NCBI GenBank assembly: GCA_035524895.1
Contig: DATLFI010000319.1
Location: forward strand, 1 to 24,094
Direction of reading: 5' to 3'
Source of the DNA: DATLFI01 sp035524895
Lineage (GTDB): Bacteria > Acidobacteriota > Thermoanaerobaculia > Multivoradales > Multivoraceae
DNA: 24,094 bases
Numbering within the stretch: the stretch's first letter is position 1; the number at the start of each line of letters is the position of its first letter. A program made the translations under genes and the position numbers. Under the pieces are notes generated by a model, which saw only the letters and a program-made list of their open reading frames with translations, did no database searches and was not told the origin of the DNA. Shown piece after piece: positions 6,108 to 13,200 of this stretch.

Positions 6108-8333
6108 CTAAGGTGACGAGCCCGCGCCGAAGACCTGGACCAGGTCCGCGACACCCGAGCGGAACCGCGCCAGCGCCTCGCGGAGGCGCGTCGGATCGCC
6201 CAGGTCGCCGGCGCGATCGAGCTCCGCGGCGCTCTGCATCACGCGGCTGACCGCGATGCGCGCCTGGCCCCGGTTGCGACCGGCCAGACCGCCGGCGTGG
6301 TCGAGCAGTGCCTCGGCGAGGTCGCGGCCGTCGAAGGCGGGCACGTAGATCCTGATCCAGTCGCCCGTCTCGATCTTCTCCTCCACCTGCTGCGTGCGGA
6401 TCGACAGCTCGCGCACGATGCCGGCCGGCTCCGCCGGGATCGTGAGCGGTGGTCGGATGTGGCTGTGGTCTCCGAGCACCGGGAGCTGGCGGGGCGGTGA
6501 CGGCGGCGCGACCGAGGGCTGGTCGAAGTAGAAGTCGAAGCGGTGCTGCTCGCCGCCGAGCCACAGCGACGCGTAGAACTCGGCGGGCATCTCCTCGGAG
6601 ATGTTTGCTTCGAGATAGTCGGTCCCTGCCAGCGGCGCCATCGGGAACTCTTCCTCGTCGAAGTCGCCACTCTCCTCGTCGAAGCGCTCGAACACCACCC
6701 GGCCGGCGAAGTTCCTCGGGTCGACGGGCCTCTTGAAGTCGTCGTACACGTAGACGCGGAAGACACCCGGCTGCGGCAGCGCGCCCTCGAGGTGGTGGTA
6801 GTTGTTCGGCGCCATGAAGAACTGCCCGCCGTGCATCGGGCTGTGGTCCATGTGCGCCGCGGCGTTGGGGTCGTTGGGGTCGAACGTGCCTGTTGCCGCC
6901 AGGGCGCCCCCCTCGCCGCGGGGCAGATCACCGGGCAGGGCTCCCACCAGCATGCCCCCTCGCGGCTGGGTCGAGGCCACGGGCCGTTCCACTACCCGTG
7001 GCAGCACGATGTGATCGTCGAGCGCCCAGTCGACCAGGACCTCGACGGGCTGCGGCGCTCCGAGGGCGGTATCGGCGCGCAAGGTCGCCACCAGCTCCAG
7101 CTTCGTGCCCGCAGGCGCGTCGATCGGCTCCTGGAACACGAAGGAGACCGGCCAGTCGGGCCGGTAGTCCGGAACGTAGACCAGCGTGCGGTCCCGTCCG
7201 TCGGGATAGAGGGCCCGGACCTCGAAGCCCTTCACCGCGTCGCCGAGGTGTGGACCGAGCCCCACCAGCCGTGCGTTCGCGCCGAGGGTCACCGACTCGG
7301 TCACGCCTCGCCGCCGCTCCTTCTTGGTGAAACCGCGCTTGGATGACCCCAGTCGCAGGGCGTCGGTGATCAGGTCCACCTCGTCGGCGGTCTGCGCCAG
7401 GTGCAGTCCCAGCCTCGATCGATCCCGGATCTCCTGGTCGTTGCCTTCGAGAGAGCGTCGCTGGTACGCGATCTCGAGCTCCAGGGTCGACCCCGGTCGC
7501 AGCCTCTTGCCGGCGCCGACCGGGAACAGCACGGGCGCGTCGCCGCGCAGCCACTGTCCCAGGAACCGCCGGCCGCTCTCCAGCTCGACCGGTCGAGTCG
7601 GCGGCTCGGCGTCCTCGTCGGCGAACGGGTCGTAGGGGACCTGTACCTCTACCGCGATGGTCTCGGGCTCGCCCGGCGGGTCGACGATCCAGGCGGCCAT
7701 GCGGTCGACCGCCTGCGAGGTGTCGGGGCGGAACTCGAACCCGGTGACCCAGGTCGGTTCCGCGACCTCGACCGGTAGCGTCACGGTGTAGGTGCTCGCG
7801 AGCACGCCGCCGGGCAACACGTAGGCCTCGGCGGGCTGCAGCATCAAGTCTGGCTCGCCGAGGATCCAGTCGCCCATGAGCTCGGGCGGCGGCGGCAGGT
7901 TGCGGCGCGGACCCTGCGGTGCTCCGCCCTGCACCCACGCCACGACCTTGTCGATCTCTTCCTGGGTCAGGCGGCGATCGTTGGCGAAGCTGCCGTAGCG
8001 CACGTCGGCGTCCCACGGTGGCATGCGACCGGTGAGGATCTCCTCCTCGATCGCCGCCGCCCACGCGCGCGCGCCCGGCTTCGAGTCGGTGCCGTAGACG
8101 GTGAGGTCGGCATAGCTGGGCGCGATCCCTCCGGGCCGGTGGCAGCGCATGCAGCGCTCCCGGAGGATCGGCCGGATGTCCTCGCTCCACGTGATGTTGG
8201 TGGTGATGCGCACGTGCGCGCCGGCACGGCTGCCGGTGAGCGCGATGCCTGCGATGAGGGCCGATGCGGCGAGCGCCACAGCAAGTCGAAGGATGCCGCG
8301 GCGCGAGTGTGGCGGACTTGGGTGTTGGAACAT
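6108..8333 (-). CDS. Exported c-type cytochrome fused to a copper-monooxygenase-like fold (copper site altered)
   Basis: This 741-residue protein has a signal peptide (about 13-39). Its cytochrome c domain has haem motif CMRCH (61-65) and a likely axial Met at 104 in GRMPPW. Residues 40-145 (IRPILRERC, GSFANDRRLTQEEIDKVVAW) match the cytochrome module seen in many acidobacterial proteins joined to a peptidylglycine-monooxygenase-like (PHM) fold. The following region keeps PHM-like landmarks (FEFRPDTSQAV 200-209; LYPDGRDRTLVYVPDYRPDW 375-394) but lacks the expected ligands: His-His is replaced by Asp210-Arg211, the PHMH motif reads PHLG (361-364), and the downstream Met motif is missing. A C-terminal part carries HMDHSPMHGGQFFMAP (494-509) and YHHLEG (512-517), possibly a separate metal site. 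It is probably periplasmic electron transfer; monooxygenase activity is doubtful. There is no strong ribosome site before ATG 8333. Confidence 0.85.
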   Translation of the reverse strand: MFQHPSPPHSRRGILRLAVALAASALIAGIALTGSRAGAHVRITTNITWSEDIRPILRERCMRCHRPGGIAPSYADLTVYGTDSKPGARAWAAAIEEEILTGRMPPWDADVRYGSFANDRRLTQEEIDKVVAWVQGGAPQGPRRNLPPPPELMGDWILGEPDLMLQPAEAYVLPGGVLASTYTVTLPVEVAEPTWVTGFEFRPDTSQAVDRMAAWIVDPPGEPETIAVEVQVPYDPFADEDAEPPTRPVELESGRRFLGQWLRGDAPVLFPVGAGKRLRPGSTLELEIAYQRRSLEGNDQEIRDRSRLGLHLAQTADEVDLITDALRLGSSKRGFTKKERRRGVTESVTLGANARLVGLGPHLGDAVKGFEVRALYPDGRDRTLVYVPDYRPDWPVSFVFQEPIDAPAGTKLELVATLRADTALGAPQPVEVLVDWALDDHIVLPRVVERPVASTQPRGGMLVGALPGDLPRGEGGALAATGTFDPNDPNAAAHMDHSPMHGGQFFMAPNNYHHLEGALPQPGVFRVYVYDDFKRPVDPRNFAGRVVFERFDEESGDFDEEEFPMAPLAGTDYLEANISEEMPAEFYASLWLGGEQHRFDFYFDQPSVAPPSPPRQLPVLGDHSHIRPPLTIPAEPAGIVRELSIRTQQVEEKIETGDWIRIYVPAFDGRDLAEALLDHAGGLAGRNRGQARIAVSRVMQSAAELDRAGDLGDPTRLREALARFRSGVADLVQVFGAGSSP

Positions 8334-8418
8334 CGGGCTGTCAGTGGGTGCGACGCGAAGCGTCCTCACATTCGGAGGACGGCCGAGGCGGTGGTGATGT
8401 TTCCGGAACCGGCGCCGC

Positions 8419-9030
8419 TCAGCTCCAGGTGGCGTCGAGGTGGAGCTCTCCTTCGGAGTCCGCGCGGAACAGGGCCGCGAACGGGAGCCCGCGATCGCGG
8501 ATGCGCTCCGCGCCGCCAGCCTGCCGGTCGAGCACCGCCGCCACCGCGACCACTTCGCAGCCAGCCTCCACCACCGCATCGATCGCGCGCAGCGTCGACC
8601 CCGCGGTGGTCACCACGTCGTCGACCACGGCCACCTTCCGCCCGGCAGTGATCAGCGGGCCGCCGGCATGCCACGCCTGGTCGATGCGCGACAGCGTGCC
8701 GTGCCCCTTGGCCTCGGCGCGGACCACGAACCCCGGGATCGGCAGGTCGGTCTCGACGCTCGCAATCGCTACCGCGGTCGCGAGGTAGGCCGCGCCCATC
8801 GCGAGCCCTCCCACCGCCTCCGGACGGTGCGGCGCCAGCAGCGCGTGGAGCGCTCGCCCCACCAGCGCTGCCCCGGACGGCGACAGGACCGTCGCCTTGG
8901 TATCGCAGTAGTACTTGCTCTTCGCCCCCGAGGTCAGCGTGAAGTCGCCGCGGCGAATGCTCTGGCGCTCGAGAATGGCCTGGAGCTCGCGGAGCAGGGG
9001 CGCGGCGACGAGAGATGTTGTGTTGGACAT
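8419..9030 (-). CDS. pyrE: Orotate phosphoribosyltransferase
   Basis: This enzyme joins orotate to PRPP to make orotidine 5'-phosphate, the fifth step of de novo pyrimidine synthesis, in the cytosol. The 203-residue length matches the bacterial family (about 210). The N-terminal FTLTSGAKSKYYCD (30-43) is the family's substrate motif, VRAEAKGHGT (103-112) is the flexible catalytic loop with its Lys and His, and VAVVDDVVTTAGST (133-146) is the PRPP-binding loop. ATG at 9030 is preferred; a GTG six bases upstream is possible, and GGAGAGGG lies before both. No other pyrimidine gene is adjacent. It is divergent from the PfpI-like gene. Confidence 0.96.
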   Translation of the reverse strand: MSNTTSLVAAPLLRELQAILERQSIRRGDFTLTSGAKSKYYCDTKATVLSPSGAALVGRALHALLAPHRPEAVGGLAMGAAYLATAVAIASVETDLPIPGFVVRAEAKGHGTLSRIDQAWHAGGPLITAGRKVAVVDDVVTTAGSTLRAIDAVVEAGCEVVAVAAVLDRQAGGAERIRDRGLPFAALFRADSEGELHLDATWS

Positions 9031-9126
9031 GCGCACGGGCCCTCTCCGCGAGATCCTATCGGGTCGCCTGCCGGCCGCCGCGACTGCCGCAGGCTCTGGA
9101 CTCGAGCTCGCGCTAGAGTGCCGCGC

Positions 9127-9134
9127 GGAGGTGA
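9127..9134 (+). promoter_or_regulatory. Strong ribosome binding site for the PfpI-like gene
   Basis: GGAGGTGA, an almost full match to the 16S 3' end, lies six bases before ATG 9141. It settles this start. Confidence 0.75.
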
Positions 9135-9140
9135 CCTTCG

Positions 9141-9764
9141 ATGGACCGCCGCACCGTCGGAATCCTGATCTTCGACGACGTCGAGGTGCTCGACTTCGCC
9201 GGGCCGTTCGAGGTTTTCTCGCGCACTCGTCTACAGGGCGGTGTCGAGGCGCGACGCGGCGAGGAAGGCGCTCCGTTCCAGGTGCTGACGGTGGCGCTCT
9301 CGGCGGCGCCGGTGCAGGCGATCGGCGGGCTGCAGGTGACGCCGCACTACTCCTTCGCGACGGCGCCGAGGATCGACGTGCTGCTGGTGCCGGGAGGGTT
9401 CGGCACGCGCCAACTGCTCGAGGATGCCGAGGTGCTCGACTGGATCCGTCGCACGGCGGCCGCGGCGGAGCTCGTGACCTCGGTGTGCACCGGGTCGCTC
9501 CTGCTCGCGCGCGTCGGCCTGCTCGAGGGAAAGCGCGCGACCACCCACTGGGCGGCGCTCGACCTGCTGCGGCAGCAGGCGGGAGTGGAGGTGGTGAGCG
9601 ACCGGCGCTGGGTGGACGACGGCGTGATCAGCTCGGCGGGCGTCGCCGCAGGCATCGATATGTCGTTCTACGTGGTCGAGAAGCTGCATGGGCGCGCGGT
9701 GGCGGACGAGACGGCACGTTACATCGAGTACCCGCGGCGCGCGGTGGATGCCCCGGCGGCGTGA
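9141..9764 (+). CDS. DJ-1/PfpI family protein, isonitrile hydratase-like
   Basis: The protein has 207 residues and a class I glutamine amidotransferase-like fold. The N-terminus VGILIFDDVEVLDFAGPFEV (6-25) matches the isonitrile hydratase/transcription-regulator branch, with Asp18 and Glu24 conserved. The nucleophile is Cys116 in SVCTGSLLLARVGLLEG, followed by TTHW (the His-Trp segment after the elbow). The alpha/beta core LLVPGG lies before the Cys. There is no C-terminal AraC-type DNA-binding domain, so it is a stand-alone enzyme rather than a regulator. Known members hydrate isonitriles to N-substituted formamides; other branches are glyoxalases or proteins of unknown role, so the substrate is open. 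Its spacing to the next small membrane gene is 55 bases, which may or may not be one transcript. Confidence 0.88.
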   Translation: MDRRTVGILIFDDVEVLDFAGPFEVFSRTRLQGGVEARRGEEGAPFQVLTVALSAAPVQAIGGLQVTPHYSFATAPRIDVLLVPGGFGTRQLLEDAEVLDWIRRTAAAAELVTSVCTGSLLLARVGLLEGKRATTHWAALDLLRQQAGVEVVSDRRWVDDGVISSAGVAAGIDMSFYVVEKLHGRAVADETARYIEYPRRAVDAPAA

Positions 9765-9819
9765 TGACCGTGGTGTCAATCCGTTGGCGATCGTCAGATC
9801 GATCGCTGAGAACGAAGCG

Positions 9820-10035
9820 ATGACAGCACGGGTTCGCCATCGGGCTTTCGGCGCCGTGTTGGTGCTGGCCACGCTCGCGCTCGCGACGCCCCTGGTCCCC
9901 GCCGCGTGGCGTCCGCAACCCCTGATCCTCGGGATGCCTCCCGCGTTTGCGTGGGCGCTGTTCTGGCTGGCGGTGATGTTCGTCGCCGTGCTCTGGCTCT
10001 ACCTTGCCGACGAGGCGCAGCGCACGTCGCGCTGA
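9820..10035 (+). CDS. Small two-helix membrane protein (DUF3311-like), symporter partner
   Basis: This 71-residue protein has two hydrophobic segments, residues about 8-28 and 38-62, with GMPPAFAWALFWLAVMFVAV between and within the second. DUF3311-like proteins of this size and shape are regularly encoded directly upstream of sodium/solute symporters, as here (23 bases before the GTG at 10059). The family is thought to act with the symporter, but this is by genomic association. There is no strong ribosome site before ATG 9820; the reading frame starts further upstream at 9688, but that part overlaps the PfpI-like gene and is not needed. Confidence 0.75.
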   Translation: MTARVRHRAFGAVLVLATLALATPLVPAAWRPQPLILGMPPAFAWALFWLAVMFVAVLWLYLADEAQRTSR

Positions 10036-10043
10036 GCGCACAC

Positions 10044-10054
10044 GGGGGAGGAGG
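10044..10054 (+). promoter_or_regulatory. Purine-rich ribosome binding site for the MctP-like symporter
   Basis: GGGGGAGGAGG ends four bases before GTG 10059, supporting this non-ATG start over any other in the frame. Confidence 0.65.
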
Positions 10055-10058
10055 CGCC

Positions 10059-11531
10059 GTGGAGACCTGGCAGGTCGCGCTCGTCGTCTGCGGCGCCTAC
10101 CTGGTGGTGACGTTGGTCGCGGGGCTGGTTCCGCGATTCCGCGTCACCAACACCGTCTCGGGGTACGTTGCCGCCGATCGGGCGATGAGCACGGTGGTGC
10201 TGTACTTCGTGCTGGGCGCCTCGATCTTCTCGTCGTTCGCGTTCCTCGGTGGACCGGGCTGGGCGTACTCGCGCGGCGTCGCGGCGCTCTACATCATCGC
10301 CTACGGGGCAGTGGGCATGGTGCCGTTCTACTTCCTGGCGCCCAGGGCGCGCCGGCTCGGCGAACGCTTCGGGTACGTCACGCAGGCGGAGCTCCTCGCC
10401 GGGCGCTTCGATAGCCGCACCCTGCGGATCCTGCTCGCGGCGATCTCGGTGGCCGCGTTCGTGCCCTACCTGGTGCTGCAGATGAAGGGCGCCGGCATCA
10501 TCCTCTCGACCCTCAGCGGGGGCCGCGTGTCGGAGGCGCTCGGCGCCGGCGTCACGTACGGCGTGGTGATGGTGTACGTGCTCGCAAGCGGCGCTCTCGG
10601 TGTCGGTTGGACCAACGTGCTACAGGGCGCGATGATGCTGGTGGTCGCCTGGGCACTCGGGCTCTACCTGCCGTGGAAGCTCTACGGCGGGGTCGGTGCG
10701 ATGTTCGAGCGGCTGGCCCTGGAGCGGCCCGAGCTCCTGCAGGGCCCTGGCCTCGGCGGCGACGGCCAGCCCTGGAGCTGGATCGCGTTCGGGTCGGCGG
10801 TGTTGGTGTCGGCGGTGGGGTTCACCATGTGGCCGCACACCTTCATGCGCGCTTTTGCGGCCAAGAGCGACCGCTCGCTGCGCATCATCGTGGTGCTCTA
10901 CCCGACGTTCCAGGTGTTCCTGGTTCCGATCCTGTTCATAGGCTTCGCCGGCGTGCTGGCGTTTCCCGATGTCCGCCCGGCCGACTCCATCGTGCCGCAC
11001 CTGCTGACGCACCTAACGCTGCCGCCGCTCCTGGTCGGGCTGGTGTGTGCGGGCACGCTCGCCGCGTCGATGTCGACCGGCGACTCGATTCTCCACGCCG
11101 CCGCCTCGATCGTGGTGCACGACGGCGTGAAGCCCGCGCTCGGCGGGCGGCGTCTCGACGACCACCGCGAGCGGCGCCTGATCCAGCTCGTGGTCGTGGT
11201 GCTCAGCGTCCTGAGCTTCTACTTTGCCGTGGTGTCCGAAATCGGGCTGGTCAACCTGCTGCTCGTCGCCTACGGCGGCATCGCCCAGATCATGCCGCCC
11301 ATGATCGCCGCGCTCTACTGGCGGCGCGCGACGGGCACTGGAGCGATCGCGGGTCTCGTCGCCGGAGTCGGCGTGAGCGTGCTCTTCCTCTTACGCCCCG
11401 AGCTGCGGCCGATCACCGACATGCACGAGGGCGTGTACGGGCTGCTGGTCAACGTGCCGGTGTTGGTCGGCGTATCGTGGCTGACGAGGCCGCAGGCGCA
11501 GCGCGAGGCCGCGAGCCACGTCGAGGTGTGA
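10059..11531 (+). CDS. Sodium/solute symporter, SSS family, MctP-like
   Basis: The 490-residue inner-membrane carrier has about 13 hydrophobic helices. VAAFVPYLVLQMKGAGIILS (131-150) and the segment around residues 328-345 (GTLAASMSTGDSILHAA) match the monocarboxylate/amino-acid branch of SSS rather than the SGLT branch, with the AAxMST.DS helix holding the sodium-site residues. The frame starts at GTG 10059, after a strong GGGGGAGGAGG site. It is preceded by a DUF3311-like small membrane protein, the usual genomic partner of this branch. Its probable substrates are short carboxylates or amino acids; this is a family-level inference. It is clearly distinct from the SGLT-type carrier at the left edge. 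The stop is 22 bases from the stop of the converging DUF4097-type gene. Confidence 0.9.
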   Translation: METWQVALVVCGAYLVVTLVAGLVPRFRVTNTVSGYVAADRAMSTVVLYFVLGASIFSSFAFLGGPGWAYSRGVAALYIIAYGAVGMVPFYFLAPRARRLGERFGYVTQAELLAGRFDSRTLRILLAAISVAAFVPYLVLQMKGAGIILSTLSGGRVSEALGAGVTYGVVMVYVLASGALGVGWTNVLQGAMMLVVAWALGLYLPWKLYGGVGAMFERLALERPELLQGPGLGGDGQPWSWIAFGSAVLVSAVGFTMWPHTFMRAFAAKSDRSLRIIVVLYPTFQVFLVPILFIGFAGVLAFPDVRPADSIVPHLLTHLTLPPLLVGLVCAGTLAASMSTGDSILHAAASIVVHDGVKPALGGRRLDDHRERRLIQLVVVVLSVLSFYFAVVSEIGLVNLLLVAYGGIAQIMPPMIAALYWRRATGTGAIAGLVAGVGVSVLFLLRPELRPITDMHEGVYGLLVNVPVLVGVSWLTRPQAQREAASHVEV

Positions 11532-11532
11532 T

Positions 11533-11552
11533 CGAGGGGAGCGCGCTCCTCG
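11533..11552. terminator. Bulged hairpin between converging genes
   Basis: The 12-base palindrome GGAGCGCGCTCC (11538-11549) is flanked by CGA (11533-11535) and TCG (11550-11552), which extend the stem past a two-base bulge. It sits exactly between two converging stop codons. There is no T-run, so it is only a possible bidirectional terminator or RNA end stabiliser. Confidence 0.4.
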
Positions 11553-11553
11553 G

Positions 11554-12342
11554 CTATGCGGTGATCGAGATGCTTCCGTTGGTGGTGCGCAGCCGCACCA
11601 AGGGGCCGCCACCGGCGAGGTCGCCACGGAGGCGGTTCTTGCGCCTGCCTTCGGGAGCGAGGTTGGTGTCGGCGTCCAGGCGAATGCTGCCGTTGGTGGT
11701 AGTGGCGTCGAGATCGGCGCCGGTGCCGTCCGGCAGGCGCAGGCGGAGAGCGCCGTTGGTGGTCCGGAGGGAGATCTCCTCGCGGAGGTCGAGGACCTCT
11801 GCCTCGACGGTGCCGTTGGTGCTGTGGGCACGCACTGGGCCGCCGACGTCCGAGATCCTGATGCGGCCGTTCGTCGTGCGGCAGTCGACGCCGGCGTCGA
11901 CCCCCGCGACCTCGACCCCGCCGTTGGTGGTGTAGGCCTCGACCTTGACGGTGGCTGGCACGGAGACGACGTAGTCGACACCCACCCCGCCGCCGAACCA
12001 GTCGAAGACGCTGCTGCTGGGGTACTTGGTGGTCACTTTCAGGCCGCCTGCGTGCTCCTCGACTCGGATCTCTAGCTCGCGGAGCAGCCGCTCGGCCCGC
12101 GCGTCGCTCCAGGCGCGCGCCTTCTTGACCGCCTCGATGCCGACCTCTGATCTGTCCCAGGAGCGGAACTCGAGGTGGCCGTTGGTGTTGCTTACCGAGA
12201 CGGTGGCTCCGGCGGCGACATCGTAGGTCTGCTGGAAGCTCTCGGTGCGCTGGGCGGCGCTCGCCGGCGCTGCGAGCGCGGCGGCGATGAGCATGGCTGC
12301 CAGCGTAATGGAGGTCGGGACGGAGGAAAGTCGACGGTTCAT
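11554..12342 (-). CDS. Exported DUF4097-type beta-repeat protein
   Basis: The 262-residue protein has a signal peptide (about 1-30, cleavage near ASAA-QRT). It then shows seven copies of an [S/T]-x-N-G turn: Asn54, 140, 158, 176, 196, 217 and 255, mostly 18-21 residues apart and each followed by alternating hydrophobic residues (GRIRIS, GALRLRL, GSIRLD, GSISIT). This fits the DUF4097 'putative adhesin' right-handed beta-helix. Family function is unclear; members are often secreted or next to membrane DUF5668 or anti-sigma genes. The start ATG 12342 has GGGAG before it. The gene lies 101 bases after the YkgJ-type gene on the same strand. Confidence 0.85.
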   Translation of the reverse strand: MNRRLSSVPTSITLAAMLIAAALAAPASAAQRTESFQQTYDVAAGATVSVSNTNGHLEFRSWDRSEVGIEAVKKARAWSDARAERLLRELEIRVEEHAGGLKVTTKYPSSSVFDWFGGGVGVDYVVSVPATVKVEAYTTNGGVEVAGVDAGVDCRTTNGRIRISDVGGPVRAHSTNGTVEAEVLDLREEISLRTTNGALRLRLPDGTGADLDATTTNGSIRLDADTNLAPEGRRKNRLRGDLAGGGPLVRLRTTNGSISITA

Positions 12343-12443
12343 GTTGCTCTCCCTTCGCGTGGCCCGGAGTGGCCAGCCGCGCGGCTCGGCATCGCACTGC
12401 TACACCAGGCACTACGGCCGGCTAGGGATCGAGGTTTCGCCGC

Positions 12444-13148
12444 TCACCCACCTGGGAGTCGAGGTCGTAGAGCCAGCGCGATCAAGGTGAGGCCACTTGC
12501 ACCCGTGGTGCTTTCGAGCCGCTCCAGGAGCACCTTTTCTTGGCCTTCACGGTCCGGCTCGACGCGCAACGATTCGCGCTCGTCGCTGCGCAGCGCGTCG
12601 AAGCAGTACGGGCATTCCTCGAGGTTGCCGTGAGCCAGCCGCAGCGGCGGACCGAAGGTGCGGCAGACCCGGGGGCGATGCGCGTAGAGATCGCAGCGGC
12701 CGGTCTCGGGGTCGAGCACCGGGCACGGTTGGTCTTGCAGCTCCTCGCACAGTCGCTCGAGCTCTTCCTCGTCGTCGTCGAGGACGCCGGAATCCAGGTC
12801 GCCGGGGAAGTCCTCGGCGAGGATGCCAACCGCGGTCTCGACTCGGCTGGCGAGGGCGGCGGCGCGCGCTGGGTCGGACTGCTCGAGGATGCTCCTTCCG
12901 CGGCGCAGACGCTGCGCATCGAGCTGGTGGATGGGAAACGGTCCGATGCAGCATTGGACTCGACCAGGGCCGCAGCCCCAGCGTCCCCGGCAAGCGCGCG
13001 CCGCTTCGGCCATCGCGGCATCGACGCGCTCGATCCAGCGGTCGTCCTGCCGTTCCAAGTCCGCGAGATCGGGCTCGGTCGGGCGCGATATGCGTCCGGC
13101 GTCGCCGGCCGGCCCAGCGTCATTGACAGGGCCGTCGTCGTTGCGCAC
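12444..13148 (-). CDS. YkgJ-type cysteine cluster protein (zinc/iron-chelating family)
   Basis: The 234-residue protein has ten cysteines, at 53, 59, 66, 67, 134, 142, 152, 162, 179 and 182. WGCGPGRVQCCIGPFPI (57-73) followed by PCPVLDPETGRCDLYAHRPR (141-160) and VCRTFG matches the YkgJ/UPF0153 family, where the cysteines are thought to bind zinc or an iron-sulfur cluster. The first cluster is stretched (C-x5-C-x6-CC) compared with the usual CxxxCxxCC. There is no signal peptide; the protein is probably cytosolic. GTG at 13148 is chosen because AGAGGTGG lies about six bases upstream. It follows the PQQ-like gene by 52 bases, so they are probably in one transcript. The function of the family is not settled. 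Confidence 0.8.
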   Translation of the reverse strand: MRNDDGPVNDAGPAGDAGRISRPTEPDLADLERQDDRWIERVDAAMAEAARACRGRWGCGPGRVQCCIGPFPIHQLDAQRLRRGRSILEQSDPARAAALASRVETAVGILAEDFPGDLDSGVLDDDEEELERLCEELQDQPCPVLDPETGRCDLYAHRPRVCRTFGPPLRLAHGNLEECPYCFDALRSDERESLRVEPDREGQEKVLLERLESTTGASGLTLIALALRPRLPGG

Positions 13149-13200
13149 GGTCAGCCACCTCTTGCCGGTCAGGCCCAGATCGCAGATCGGAGCGGCCCGG

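Noticed and set aside
10607..11935. 442-residue plus-strand open frame
   Set aside because: It runs out of frame through the MctP-like symporter and into the antisense of the DUF4097-type gene; its composition is Arg/Ala/Pro-rich without domains.
12375..12386. 12-base palindrome AGCCGCGCGGCT between the YkgJ-type and DUF4097-type genes
   Set aside because: Short GC-only palindromes are expected often in this base composition; no extension or partner site was seen.
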